64,000 nucleotides of DNA, from contig CAYGPI010000002.1 of assembly GCA_964351745.1 (NCBI GenBank), positions 1 through 64,000 of the forward strand, written 5' to 3'. The position numbers and the translations under genes are program-made. Below are positions 1-8,506 of this stretch, in pieces; positions within the stretch are counted from its first letter, which is position 1; every line of letters starts with the position of its first letter. This DNA comes from CAYNJF01 sp964351745. Its GTDB lineage: Bacteria; Pseudomonadota; Gammaproteobacteria; Berkiellales; Berkiellaceae. The notes below the pieces were generated by a model. It made no database searches, was not told where the DNA came from, and saw nothing but the letters and a program-made list of their open reading frames with translations.

Positions 1-65
1 TCAATAGGATAAGGTTTGTATTGAACCTCCTTTGGACCTTTGCGCTTGACGAAAGAAATTTTCAA
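1..65 (-). CDS. 5' end of an unidentified CDS, cut by the window edge
   Basis: Reading leftwards from a TTG at 65-63, the frame stays open for 21 codons to the window edge and starts LKISFVKRKG. An AAGGA Shine-Dalgarno sequence (72-76 on the minus strand) lies 6 nt upstream of the TTG, which supports this start. It begins about 20 nt after sixA ends, so it is probably the third gene of a pcm-sixA-X operon. Too little is visible to assign a function. The basic N-terminus suggests a soluble protein. It could also be chance coding, so confidence is modest. Confidence 0.45.
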   Translation of the reverse strand, partial: MKISFVKRKGPKEVQYKPYPI

Positions 66-86
66 GACACATCCTTATGTGCAGGT

Positions 87-533
87 TTAAAGACTAACAT
101 CTGAATTAAAAAAATATTCAATTGACCATATATCTCGAGCGCCCTCAAGACATAAGCAGCTGCCTGGTTGAAACTGAAAAAAAGTACTGCGCGTTAGCGC
201 TGAAGCCAGCTCACCTAAAAAGGGTAAATGACCGACTATCATGGTATTGGCGCGGCAAGCTTGGATAAGATTGATGGTGCCCTCAATGTCGTCATTAGGC
301 AATAGCTCGTCGTGCGTTGAAATAAAATTTGGCTTGGTATAGTTTGCGATGGTTTGAGCTGTTTGAACCGCTCTTTGTTTCGGGCTGTGCCATATATAAT
401 CGATAGGCATAGCTGTTTTAGCTAAACATTGACCTAGACGTTCAATGTTTTGTTGACCTATGTTAGACAAGGGTCGCTCTGGATCTTCTATGCTTGATAC
501 GGCTTCTCCGTGTCGAATCAGATAGAGTTTCAT
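87..533 (-). CDS. sixA: Phosphohistidine phosphatase SixA-like
   Basis: This 148-aa protein belongs to the histidine phosphatase (phosphoglycerate mutase-like) superfamily. The N-terminal MKLYLIRHGEA carries the RHG catalytic motif, and the second conserved histidine is in VGHLPFLGEL at about residues 100-109. SixA removes phosphate from histidine phosphotransfer domains such as that of ArcB, and possibly from PTS proteins; it is cytoplasmic. Length matches the short SixA branch (about 150-160 aa). Its start overlaps the end of pcm by 4 nt (ATGA), so the two are translationally coupled. The substrate in this organism cannot be read from sequence. Confidence 0.85.
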   Translation of the reverse strand: MKLYLIRHGEAVSSIEDPERPLSNIGQQNIERLGQCLAKTAMPIDYIWHSPKQRAVQTAQTIANYTKPNFISTHDELLPNDDIEGTINLIQACRANTMIVGHLPFLGELASALTRSTFFQFQPGSCLCLEGARDIWSIEYFFNSDVSL

Positions 534-1165
534 GGTGTAATCCCTTCTACCATAGGTACAAAGCGCACGGTTTCTATTTCTTCCTTTTTATAGGTGTCAC
601 CAATCCTGGTGATTTCCCAGAGAATATGAGTTTGACCAGAGCCTATGGGAATCATTAGAATGCCGTGGTTTGGATTTAATTGCTCAAGAAGTTTTGTGGG
701 CAGCTCAGGTGGTGCCGCCGTGACGATGATACCGTCGAAGGGAGCATGCTCCTGCCAGCCATAGTAACCATCAGAGTGCTGGCATTCAATATTGTTTAAT
801 TTGAGTGTTTTGAAAAGATTTCTTGCTGACTGCAGAAGTGTTTGGATCCGCTCAACCGTAAATACCTGCTCAAATACTTGGGATAAAATAGCGCTTTGAT
901 AGCCTGATCCTGTACCAACTTCTAGTATTTTTTGAATATGATGATGGCTTGCAAGTCTTTGCGTCATTAAGGCGACGATGTAGGGTTGTGATATTGTCTG
1001 ATTTTTAGCTATTTGAAGTGCTTGATCTAGATAAGCTGACGCATAGTTTTGTTGAGGAACAAAGTTCTCTCTGGCTGTGCTTCCTATCGCTTTGAGGACG
1101 CGTGGCTCATGAATACCTTTTTTTTGTAGGTTTTTAACCAAATCACGCCGCTGATCTTCAAACAC
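530..1165 (-). CDS. pcm: Protein-L-isoaspartate O-methyltransferase
   Basis: This 211-aa SAM-dependent methyltransferase repairs isoaspartyl residues in aged proteins. Family features are clear: an N-terminal helix with RPRVLKA-like spacing (EPRVLKAIGSTARENFVP), the substrate-binding segment YLDQALQIAKNQTISQPYIVALM, the SAM motif LEVGTGSGYQSAIL (about residues 82-95) and the VTAAPPELP motif (about 149-157). Length is normal. It is the first gene of a pcm-sixA operon on the minus strand, with the 177-bp gap 1166-1342 upstream holding its promoter. PCM is often linked to stationary-phase survival; here that link is inference only. Confidence 0.93.
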   Translation of the reverse strand: MFEDQRRDLVKNLQKKGIHEPRVLKAIGSTARENFVPQQNYASAYLDQALQIAKNQTISQPYIVALMTQRLASHHHIQKILEVGTGSGYQSAILSQVFEQVFTVERIQTLLQSARNLFKTLKLNNIECQHSDGYYGWQEHAPFDGIIVTAAPPELPTKLLEQLNPNHGILMIPIGSGQTHILWEITRIGDTYKKEEIETVRFVPMVEGITP

Positions 1166-1342
1166 ATAGATTCCCGAAAGATTGATTCTTGTATGGTCAA
1201 TCTACTAATGTTGCACCCACAAAGTTAAAATGTCTAGAGTTGTATAGCCTTGTTTAAAATTTTTATGTTGGTTTGTCAGTAAACTATGTTCTCTATATAG
1301 ATGGCTTGAGAAGCAACATTTAAAATGGCCGCTAATAGGCGG

Positions 1343-2284
1343 TTAAGTATTTATGCTAAATTGATTAGCCCATTTTTCTAATAATTTTGGGCTAACGCCG
1401 TTACCTCCACATATAATGACACATATATTCTTATACTTATCAAAGATCTCTGAAGGTTGGTAAATGACACTAAGAGCCGCGCCGCAAGCAGGCTCAACGA
1501 GTAGCTTATGTTGCTCTGAGAATCTTATACATGCCCTAATGGCATCTTCGTCACTAACAATTTGTGGCTGAACAGGATAGTTGCTAGCTTCTTTAAATGC
1601 TTGAGCAGCAACTCTTTTTGCGCCTAACGTTGTTGCAACTGTGCTTATTTTATCTAAAGTAATATGTTTGCTCTGCTCGAGTGATAACGCCAAAGAGGCT
1701 GCTCCACGTGTTTCCGCTGTCAGGATAGCTGTTTGACTTGGATTTGACTTCGACTTTTTTAATCCCTGGATAAGCCCAGTTAATAGTCCGCCTCCACCAA
1801 CTGCCAGCACAAAAGCGTCAGGCTTTATACCTTGTTCATATATTTCCTCAATGATTTTCTCGTATCCTTCCCAGATTAATGGATGGTCAAAGGGAGGAAT
1901 GTAGCTAAAGTCGAGATTTTTAGCTTCTTGGCGAGCTTGCTCATCTGTTTCGTCCCAACTTTCACCATGTAAGACAATATGAGCTTCTGTCGTATGAAGC
2001 TTTTTGATCATTTCAGAAGAGGTGCTGTTTGGGACAAAAATATGAACAGGAAGGTTAAGTCGTTTGCCCGCATAAGCTGCCGCCATACCTGCATTACCAC
2101 CTGATGAGCAAACAAATCCACGGCTACCTTCTTTCGCTAGAACATCACATAGATGGCCTATCCCTCTATCTTTAAACGAGCCGGAGGGCTGTAACATTTC
2201 AAGCTTCAGGTATACATTTTTGCCTAAAAGTTCCGACAAAGGAATAGATTGAATTAATGGCGTTTTAATAAATGACGGAAGCAT
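1343..2284 (-). CDS. PLP-dependent serine/threonine dehydratase-like enzyme
   Basis: A 313-aa fold-type II PLP enzyme. The Schiff-base lysine lies in PSGSFKDRGI (about residues 34-43), the phosphate-binding glycine loop is VGGGGLLTGL (about 163-172), and CSSGGNAGMAAAYAG matches the substrate-binding Asn loop. Length and layout fit L-serine deaminase / catabolic serine-threonine dehydratases (SDS type) without a C-terminal ACT domain, so it is probably not feedback-regulated like IlvA. The likely reaction is deamination of Ser to pyruvate or Thr to 2-oxobutyrate. Serine racemase-like activity is also possible. The amino-acid exporter gene lies just upstream on the same strand (89-bp gap). Confidence 0.8.
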   Translation of the reverse strand: MLPSFIKTPLIQSIPLSELLGKNVYLKLEMLQPSGSFKDRGIGHLCDVLAKEGSRGFVCSSGGNAGMAAAYAGKRLNLPVHIFVPNSTSSEMIKKLHTTEAHIVLHGESWDETDEQARQEAKNLDFSYIPPFDHPLIWEGYEKIIEEIYEQGIKPDAFVLAVGGGGLLTGLIQGLKKSKSNPSQTAILTAETRGAASLALSLEQSKHITLDKISTVATTLGAKRVAAQAFKEASNYPVQPQIVSDEDAIRACIRFSEQHKLLVEPACGAALSVIYQPSEIFDKYKNICVIICGGNGVSPKLLEKWANQFSINT

Positions 2285-2372
2285 TGTGCCCTCAAATTTC
2301 TAATCGAGGCTCTAACGTAACATACTTCTAGTTGTTAGATATAGCACTCCGAGAGCTCAAATAGTTTACTAG

Positions 2373-2996
2373 TTAACTATGATGGAACAGAGGCATGAGC
2401 AGGGTTGTCGCAATGACAAACATAAGAACTCCAATACCAATATCTAAAATCTGCCAAGTTCGAGCTTTTTGAAAATGAGGAGCTAGTTTTTGAGCACCAA
2501 AAGTTAGGCCTACAAACCAAATACTTGAAGCAATGAGTGCGCCAATCACGTATAAAAGTTGCTCATTGACAGGATATTGCGCACCGGTTCCACCAATGAG
2601 AACCATTGTATCAAGATAAGTGTGCGGGTTAAGAAATGTAAAAGCTAACAGCGCAAGTATCGTCGTTAACTTTTTGGGGGGATGAAGACTCGTTTTGACT
2701 TCTAAACCTTGGGCTTTTCGTGCTGCCATGAGCGATTTTAGGCCATACATGAATAAGAAGCTTGCACCGATAATTCTAAACCAAATCATCAGATCTGGAC
2801 TTTCTTCTATGAGAAAGCCAAAGCCATAGACACCAGCCCCGATGAGTAGGCAATCAGAAAGGATGCATATGCTGGCTATCATCCATGGGTGATGCCTGCG
2901 TAAACCTTGCTTTAATACGAAAGCATTTTGCGCGCCAATCGCAATAATAAGGCTCATGGTTAAACCAAATCCTTGAATAAGTGGTGCGAAAGTCAT
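2373..2996 (-). CDS. argO: LysE/ArgO-family amino-acid exporter
   Basis: A 207-aa polytopic membrane protein with about six hydrophobic segments. The N-terminal GFGLTMSLIIAIGAQNAFVLKQGLRR is diagnostic of the LysE/ArgO family (the GAQNAFV motif), followed by TFLNPHTYLDT (about residues 118-128), which is also typical. Family members export lysine/arginine or their toxic analogues across the inner membrane. No LysG/ArgP-type regulator is adjacent. It precedes the dehydratase gene on the same strand, and both deal with amino-acid excess, but co-regulation is only inferred. The symbol reflects subfamily resemblance, not proven substrate. Confidence 0.85.
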   Translation of the reverse strand: MTFAPLIQGFGLTMSLIIAIGAQNAFVLKQGLRRHHPWMIASICILSDCLLIGAGVYGFGFLIEESPDLMIWFRIIGASFLFMYGLKSLMAARKAQGLEVKTSLHPPKKLTTILALLAFTFLNPHTYLDTMVLIGGTGAQYPVNEQLLYVIGALIASSIWFVGLTFGAQKLAPHFQKARTWQILDIGIGVLMFVIATTLLMPLFHHS

Positions 2997-3112
2997 GACA
3001 AACTGTTCCTGTATAGCTTAAGAGTAAACTTGAGTTAGTATTTTATATAAAGTTACATACATTACAAGTTAAACCATCGGTTTGTTTAAACCTATTAGCT
3101 GCTTATGAGAAT

Positions 3113-3364
3113 TTACCGCCTGGTGTTGTATAGAATCTCAACTGGGTTTTTCTTGAAGTTTCGTTTGGCTCGCCATTTTTGAAGCTGCCATACCAAGGTG
3201 AAAGCGACGACTAAGCCAATACCGAGAATGAGGCCATAGAAGGCCAATTGTATAAAGAATGGGATCGAAAGTATCCCTAGCCAAAAATTTGACTTACCAG
3301 AAAGTCGTCTACCCCATAGGAGTAAGACAGCTAAAGGTATTGACGACAACAACATTAGTCCCAT
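3113..3364 (-). CDS. Small two-TM membrane protein, unknown
   Basis: This 83-aa protein has two long hydrophobic segments, approximately residues 2-18 and 31-61, and a strongly basic C-terminal tail (QKWRAKRNFKKNPVEILYNTRR) that should face the cytoplasm. I do not recognise a family. It stands alone on the minus strand between the exporter gene and a plus-strand gene. The composition and clear membrane topology support a real gene; function is unknown. Confidence 0.6.
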   Translation of the reverse strand: MGLMLLSSIPLAVLLLWGRRLSGKSNFWLGILSIPFFIQLAFYGLILGIGLVVAFTLVWQLQKWRAKRNFKKNPVEILYNTRR

Positions 3365-3636
3365 GCCTAAACCTCACGATTGTTCAATTATTGCTCAATA
3401 TTGTAACATATTGATTAGAAATAAAAAAATGCATTCATAACGCCATTTAACCAGTCCATCTACAATTTTATCCACACGATTTGTGGATATTATAGAGGTT
3501 TAGGATAAGGGCGGTTTCAATTTTTTAAAGGTTAACTTCATATAAAACATGTGTTTATGGTATGCTCAGTCTTTAAATGTAGGTAGGTACTTGCCTGAAT
3601 TACTTAGGCAAGATAAGCAACAAAGATGAGGTAAGT

Positions 3637-3891
3637 ATGTCATTAAAAGAGGGCCCCAAAAAAGGCGAAAGCGAATCTAATCAAAAGCCGGCAGGGATCC
3701 CTATCCCATCTCAACCTATAGATATTGGGCTAGGGCGATTTGATTTTGATGCAACCGTAGAAGACGATGCCGAGCCAATACTTAATATGAGAGATTTTTT
3801 ACAGAGGAAGGAAACTACTCAATCACCAGGCGGAACTTTTTATGTGGGCTCATTACCGGGCAGTAAACCTAAGGTAAAATATGGTCAATAG
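3637..3891 (+). CDS. Small hydrophilic protein, unknown
   Basis: An 84-aa acidic, proline-rich and probably disordered protein with no membrane segment or recognised domain (Lys/Glu/Pro-rich first 30 residues, then an IGLGRFDFDATVEDDAEP segment). A GAGG Shine-Dalgarno sequence lies 5-9 nt before the ATG, and a strong Rho-independent terminator follows immediately (3902-3931). These give it a complete monocistronic unit and make it more credible than its size suggests. Function is unknown. Confidence 0.6.
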   Translation: MSLKEGPKKGESESNQKPAGIPIPSQPIDIGLGRFDFDATVEDDAEPILNMRDFLQRKETTQSPGGTFYVGSLPGSKPKVKYGQ

Positions 3892-3901
3892 CTATTGATG
3901 A

Positions 3902-3931
3902 ATGCCTAGCATGAGCTAGGCATCATTTTTT
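3902..3931 (+). terminator. Rho-independent terminator
   Basis: Stem ATGCCTAGC / GCTAGGCAT (3902-3910 with 3915-3923), a 4-nt loop ATGA, then CATTTTTT. It starts 11 nt after the stop of the small plus-strand gene and ends against the convergent gene at 3930. The T-run is only on the plus strand, so it mainly terminates plus-strand transcription. Confidence 0.88.
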
Positions 3932-4157
3932 AATGTTTGCTGTGCCAATATTTATCACAATCATATTGTTTGCTATAACCTTGATCGATATCCAGATTAT
4001 CTAAACCATCAGAGCTATAAAATTGATTCATACTCGGTAGACATTTTGCAATCAGCTTGCTTAATTCTGTTTTAAAACAAGTCGAAGTTACAAATGGTTG
4101 AGCTCGCTTAGAGCTCCTATTTTGCGAAGCCATTTTCATTACACCTAAAAAATACAT
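3930..4157 (-). CDS. Small basic/Cys-containing protein, unknown
   Basis: A 75-aa protein with no recognised domain. Later starts at residues 7 and 9 (MKMASQNRSSK) are possible and would give a more typical N-terminus. It holds three scattered cysteines and a charged C-terminus. It converges on the upstream plus-strand gene across a terminator. Low information content leaves it a tentative gene. Confidence 0.4.
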   Translation of the reverse strand: MYFLGVMKMASQNRSSKRAQPFVTSTCFKTELSKLIAKCLPSMNQFYSSDGLDNLDIDQGYSKQYDCDKYWHSKH

Positions 4158-4496
4158 ATAAACCTATCAACCGGGCTAGTGTAGCACTGCTGGCTTTAAA
4201 GACAACAGGTAGATCTCAAAAAAGCAAGCTATTCGTCGATATATTTTGCCTTTTGTCATTTTTTTTTTAAGAGTCAGGTTTTTTCTCTTGAATGGTGAAA
4301 GTATTTCGCCAAAAAAGTGAAAAATTCTTGCCTCATTCTAAAAAATGTTATTCAACTTCGAGAATGTTGCATGGAAGACAATAGAGTGTGGTTTAGATCC
4401 TGGGAGTTCGCTTGCTGTTATCTTTAAGAACTCAACCCATAGTGTTTTTGGTTTAATGGACTAGATTGAAAGAAGACATTGCATCATTAAAGCTAA
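4158..4496. other. Gene-free intergenic region
   Basis: About 340 bp between the 75-aa gene and the terminator of the metallopeptidase gene. It is AT-rich with a TTTTTTTTT run near 4259-4268. I see no convincing ORF, tRNA or structured RNA. It may contain the promoter of the 3930-4157 gene. Confidence 0.5.
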
Positions 4497-4526
4497 AAAG
4501 CTTACCTCCTAGAGAAGGTAAGCTTT
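4497..4526 (-). terminator. Rho-independent terminator of the metallopeptidase gene
   Basis: An 11-bp perfect stem (AAAGCTTACCT at 4497-4507 with AGGTAAGCTTT at 4516-4526) and an 8-nt loop. Read on the minus strand it is followed by a T-run (from the A-run just left of 4500). It lies 14 nt past the stop of the 4540-5793 gene, as expected for its terminator. Confidence 0.85.
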
Positions 4527-4539
4527 GTCAAAGAATGCT

Positions 4540-5793
4540 TTAGTATCCAGCTAGCTTCAACGGAGAAAAGGCATACCTAGAGTTTGAGTATTCAATCTCA
4601 GCTTTTCGAGCCTCAATGGCAGTTGCGCGCAAGGCTTTAAAGTGACTAGTTCCTAGAGTTCCCCCACACTTGGAAAAGTCAGCAGCTTCAATCTCGCTCA
4701 TAGGGGTACTTGATAATTTGGCCCCAAAATCGATGCCGCGAGCAATGAACTCTTTTCTGATGTCAGCCTTTAGTTTTGGCTCGGAGGTCAAAGAAATCAT
4801 AGCGTTTGCCACATCTGCATAGCTTGCATTATGTTTAGGTGCTGCCATGAGAGCTTTTAGTAGGAGAGCTCTTAGATTTTCAGCAGCATGGTGTAAGGTC
4901 TCGGATGGCCTTTCATGATTAAAATCTAAGTTATTATGGAACATGTCAGTCAGAATATTATAGATAGCACCAGTAAATACTTGGGATAGGGCATGCACTT
5001 CATTGCCAACGTCGCTCAGCTTCAAGGAATTGTTTGCATTGCGCAGTCCTTCTCTTTGACCTATGGCCACGCCAAACTGGTTCGCGAGATCTGTGAGAAA
5101 TAACCCCTTTTGGTGAAGGTCACATTTAGATTTAAGGATGACTTCCTCGCATGCTTGTGGATCATCAAGCAACACGAACATCGAAGATATGTCACCAAAA
5201 GCTTCATGAATAGCTCCGGTCTGTGGTAGATAACTTTCCATGAAACCAGGACATATACCATCAAGAACAGCATGGCCTGTTTCATGAGCCACAATGTCTT
5301 GGGCGCGGCAAGTCATAATGACTTGCCCATTATTAGCTGTAAAATGGAAGAAGTTTAGACTTTTTTGGTCACGGTTGTAGTAAGCATTTTCCATTTCCCC
5401 TGCATCGGGTAATACGCTTATTGCTTGCTCACCCCATTGCCAATTTAGTGTTGGAGGAGAGGGCATGTTCGCAAATGATCTACGATACATGTTTAGAGTT
5501 CTATGGACGTAACTAAATGTATTCACGGTGTCAAAATCATATGTCTGTGTCTTGGGATCTAAGATAAAATTTCCTTCAGAGTTAGCTTTTACAGGAACTC
5601 TGCCGGCCATTTTAATATCTTTATCCTCTGGGCCATCTTGAATATCTCCGGCTAAAAATAATTCAATAGCCCCGTCATGGCCTATGGTTGTCACAGATGG
5701 ATCTTTCTCCCAGACTCTCACAACACTACCCTTCATTTGGCTTGATGTTGCTTCACTACTATTGTTACTTCCCCAACTAAACATATTTAACAT
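4540..5793 (-). CDS. Thermolysin-like (M4-type) zinc metallopeptidase without signal peptide
   Basis: A 417-aa protein. The zinc motif HETGH with following AVLDGI (about residues 166-176) and the downstream glutamate motif HEAFGDISSMF (about 195-205) match gluzincins of the M4 type. Classical M4 proteases are secreted with a signal peptide and a long propeptide. This one begins MLNMFSWGSNNSSEATS and shows neither, so it is either cytoplasmic or exported by a non-Sec route. The start is well supported by AAGGAG 7 nt upstream. It is a single-gene unit with its own terminator at 4497-4526. The substrate is unknown. Confidence 0.75.
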   Translation of the reverse strand: MLNMFSWGSNNSSEATSSQMKGSVVRVWEKDPSVTTIGHDGAIELFLAGDIQDGPEDKDIKMAGRVPVKANSEGNFILDPKTQTYDFDTVNTFSYVHRTLNMYRRSFANMPSPPTLNWQWGEQAISVLPDAGEMENAYYNRDQKSLNFFHFTANNGQVIMTCRAQDIVAHETGHAVLDGICPGFMESYLPQTGAIHEAFGDISSMFVLLDDPQACEEVILKSKCDLHQKGLFLTDLANQFGVAIGQREGLRNANNSLKLSDVGNEVHALSQVFTGAIYNILTDMFHNNLDFNHERPSETLHHAAENLRALLLKALMAAPKHNASYADVANAMISLTSEPKLKADIRKEFIARGIDFGAKLSSTPMSEIEAADFSKCGGTLGTSHFKALRATAIEARKAEIEYSNSRYAFSPLKLAGY

Positions 5794-5996
5794 CTCTGCG
5801 CTCCTTGCATCAATAGATTACGATCACCAAACACATTGGCTTACTTGATGATAAGTATATTGCTGCGAGCAGGACAACTTATTATTATTTTTCTGAAGAA
5901 GTTAAAATGTTATTAAGTATTTAGCAAGTTGACTTTTTTGGTGTGAGCCAATCTACCTTTGCTCTGCAAAAATGCTCATACAAATCTTTTACACAG

Positions 5997-6893
5997 CTAC
6001 TTGGCGAGTATATTGTTTAGAGCGGCATCTAATTTTGGGTACTTAAACGAAAAATCATGCGTTAAGAGTTTTTTAGGTATAACTTTTTGGCCATTCGCTA
6101 GCAATGTAAGTCCCATTTCACCATATAAGAGTCCTACAGCTACATTGGGTAAGGGAAACATGGTAGGGCGCTTTAATGTTTTTCCTAATGCTTTAGTAAA
6201 TTCAACATTTCTGACCGGGAAAGGGCTTGTTACATTAATAGGACCGCTTAACAGGGGATTATGAATAAGCTCTATAAATATTTGAACAGTATCATCTATG
6301 TGTATCCATGATAACCATTGAGTGCCAGAGCCGATGCGCCCACCTAGTCCTAATTTAAAGAAGGGAAGCATTTGCTTTAAAGCGCCACCTTTTGGACCTA
6401 AAACAACACCTGTTCGAGCTAAACAAACTCTTGCGTCATCCTCTGCTTGAAGGGCGCATTTCTCCCAAGCTAAGCATAAATCATGCGTAAATTCTGGATG
6501 AGGCCTACTTTCTTCTGATAACTCAAGCCCATGTTGTGAACCATAAAATCCTATCGCTGAGCCGCTGATAAACCACTTTGGCTTTGAGTCTAACCGCTTG
6601 ATTAAATCAACACACGATTGAGTCACTCGTAGTCTACTTTGCAAGAGCTCCTTTTTATATGATTGAGACCAACGTTTTGCGATGGGGGCGCCAGCTAGAT
6701 TAATGATACCAGTGATCTTGGTTGAGTCTGAGATTTCATCAAGATTTGAAATATAGTTATAATCTTCTTGGAGATGTCGCTTAGCCTTTTTAGGTGATCG
6801 ACTTAGAATGTAAATTGTGCTTTCTACTTTTCTTAACTCAGGAAGTAGTCGCTTCCCAATAAACCCTGTACCGCCGGTTATTAAAATGGCCAT
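5997..6893 (-). CDS. yfcH: TIGR01777-family NAD(P)-dependent epimerase (YfcH-like)
   Basis: A 298-aa Rossmann-fold short-chain dehydrogenase/epimerase. The nucleotide-binding glycine motif is at the very N-terminus (MAILITGGTGFIGKRL). IINLAGAPIAKRWS and SGSAIGFYG (about residues 138-146) are hallmarks of the TIGR01777 subfamily, and SWIHIDD is also conserved. Family members are NADP-binding and of unclear substrate. Its start overlaps the end of the next gene upstream by one base (6893), forming a three-gene operon with the DUF1295 and DUF2878 membrane proteins. Confidence 0.88.
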   Translation of the reverse strand: MAILITGGTGFIGKRLLPELRKVESTIYILSRSPKKAKRHLQEDYNYISNLDEISDSTKITGIINLAGAPIAKRWSQSYKKELLQSRLRVTQSCVDLIKRLDSKPKWFISGSAIGFYGSQHGLELSEESRPHPEFTHDLCLAWEKCALQAEDDARVCLARTGVVLGPKGGALKQMLPFFKLGLGGRIGSGTQWLSWIHIDDTVQIFIELIHNPLLSGPINVTSPFPVRNVEFTKALGKTLKRPTMFPLPNVAVGLLYGEMGLTLLANGQKVIPKKLLTHDFSFKYPKLDAALNNILAK

Positions 6894-7657
6894 TACTTCA
6901 CCTTCTTAGTGAACCAAGGGATAAAGTATGAAGTGGCTTTCTTATAAGCAACATAGGTTTCGCCTCTTGACTTCAAAGAAGCTCTTTCTGTCATAGGACC
7001 AGTTAGAGCCGTCATAATAAACAGTAAGCAAAGTGGGGAGATAAAAGCGAAATAGCCATTTTCCGCGAAGATTCCGAATAGAGAAAAGGCTATCCATATA
7101 AGCCATTCAAAGAAATAATTCGGGTGTCTAGAGTATTTCCAAAGGCCAGAATTACATATTTTTGAGGATGATTGTTTATGCCTGGTTAATTGAAAATCTG
7201 CAAGAGACTCCATAAGTAGAGCAAAAATAAATAGACTACCAGCTATGTAGTCTATGCCGTAAAATGTATCATGGTGTTGGGTGCTGATAAAGTAAAACGG
7301 CAATGCTATGATCGACATTAAAAATCCTTGAAATAAATAATGTCCTAAGAAAGCCAGTTTTTTAAAAGTCCAACCTGAGCTTAATGTTTCATATCTTATA
7401 TCTAAAAGTTTTAATCGGATTCTGGTTAGATATAAATAGCCGGCAAGACGTATACACCATAAACATAAAAATGAAAAAATGATGATTTGGCGAGTATTTG
7501 TTTCACCGATAAACAAATAAATGGAGCCAGCAATCAATATACCTAAGGACCAAGCAACATCAATCACTGAGGCTAATCTTGTTTTAAGGTACCAGAGCCA
7601 AATAATAAAGCAAAAGCTAAAAATACTTCCGAGACTGATCAAGTAAGTTTTAAGCAT
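6893..7657 (-). CDS. DUF1295 / steroid 5-alpha-reductase-like membrane enzyme
   Basis: A 254-aa integral membrane protein with about six hydrophobic segments. The C-terminal CNSGLWKYSRHPNYFFEW motif (about residues 167-185) is the conserved signature of the isoprenylcysteine methyltransferase / 5-alpha-reductase-like superfamily that includes DUF1295, binding NADPH or SAM. It likely acts on a membrane lipid. In many gammaproteobacteria DUF1295 genes cluster with DUF2878 and cyclopropane-fatty-acid-type genes; the first part of that context is seen here. Confidence 0.85.
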   Translation of the reverse strand: MLKTYLISLGSIFSFCFIIWLWYLKTRLASVIDVAWSLGILIAGSIYLFIGETNTRQIIIFSFLCLWCIRLAGYLYLTRIRLKLLDIRYETLSSGWTFKKLAFLGHYLFQGFLMSIIALPFYFISTQHHDTFYGIDYIAGSLFIFALLMESLADFQLTRHKQSSSKICNSGLWKYSRHPNYFFEWLIWIAFSLFGIFAENGYFAFISPLCLLFIMTALTGPMTERASLKSRGETYVAYKKATSYFIPWFTKKVK

Positions 7658-8192
7658 AAGCTTTTGTCCTTATATGATAGAGATATAACGTGCTAGGTAT
7701 CGCAAAAGCATAGATAAAACCTATTATCAAAAGGCTGAGCCATCCTTGCGTGATTTCGGCTGCGTGAAAGTAAGCGCCGCAATAATAAGCTAATGGAAAT
7801 CCCACAAAGGATAAGCCTGCCAGAACTAAATACCTGCTTGCAAGAAACATGAGCGAAGTATAAAAAAGAATCGCAAAATTACACCAAATAACCAACATGA
7901 AAGGGGAGGTTACCATAGGATGTAAAGGATTACTAAAGACGATGATGCCAAGGTTTATAGATAAGGTGTCAAAAATGAAGCCACAAACCATGAAGGCGAT
8001 TATCATGGTGCACAATCCATCGGTTTTCCTCATAACTAATTTTTGCCACAAGACCTGTATTGCAGAGATACCTAAGACAATGGCTGGTCCAATCCAAATT
8101 GGCTTTGTTTGAGCAGACAGTATGGCACAGAGCCATGCAACATCATAAGCAATGCTGTGAAGCAAAATATTGAATAGGTTTTTTGATTTCAA
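7650..8192 (-). CDS. DUF2878 family membrane protein
   Basis: A 180-aa membrane protein with about five or six hydrophobic segments (NILLHSIAYDVAWLCAIL near the start is typical of DUF2878). It starts with TTG at 8192, with AAGGAA about 10 nt upstream. It overlaps the DUF1295 gene by 8 bp and is first in the operon with it and the TIGR01777 epimerase. Role unknown, perhaps membrane-lipid related by association. Confidence 0.75.
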   Translation of the reverse strand: MKSKNLFNILLHSIAYDVAWLCAILSAQTKPIWIGPAIVLGISAIQVLWQKLVMRKTDGLCTMIIAFMVCGFIFDTLSINLGIIVFSNPLHPMVTSPFMLVIWCNFAILFYTSLMFLASRYLVLAGLSFVGFPLAYYCGAYFHAAEITQGWLSLLIIGFIYAFAIPSTLYLYHIRTKAYA

Positions 8193-8506
8193 CGCTTATG
8201 TTTCCTTACAATCGGCTTTCGAATTGGTCTATGGCTGAAGTGACAACTGACTCTTGTCCTTGCTGACGAGCATGATATGTATCATTACATGTTCTTTTGA
8301 CCCTATCTATTCTTAATCACAAAGCTTAAGCCAACAATATAGCGTATTGTAGATTGTGCGGTTTGACTCTTTGCCGATAGGCAAATGAGTTATAGAGCTG
8401 TCACTCAAGATTTGTTACATCTTGACTTGTTGGAGTCAGTTAAGAGATGCACATTTGGTTCTTTATGTTATGATTTGAAAATATGGTAATCTTAGGTTGA
8501 AAGCAA
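8193..8506. other. Divergent intergenic region
   Basis: About 310 bp between the minus-strand DUF2878 operon and nhaA on the plus strand, presumably holding both promoters. I see AT-rich promoter-like stretches but no clear consensus box with correct spacing, no riboswitch and no ORF. Confidence 0.5.
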
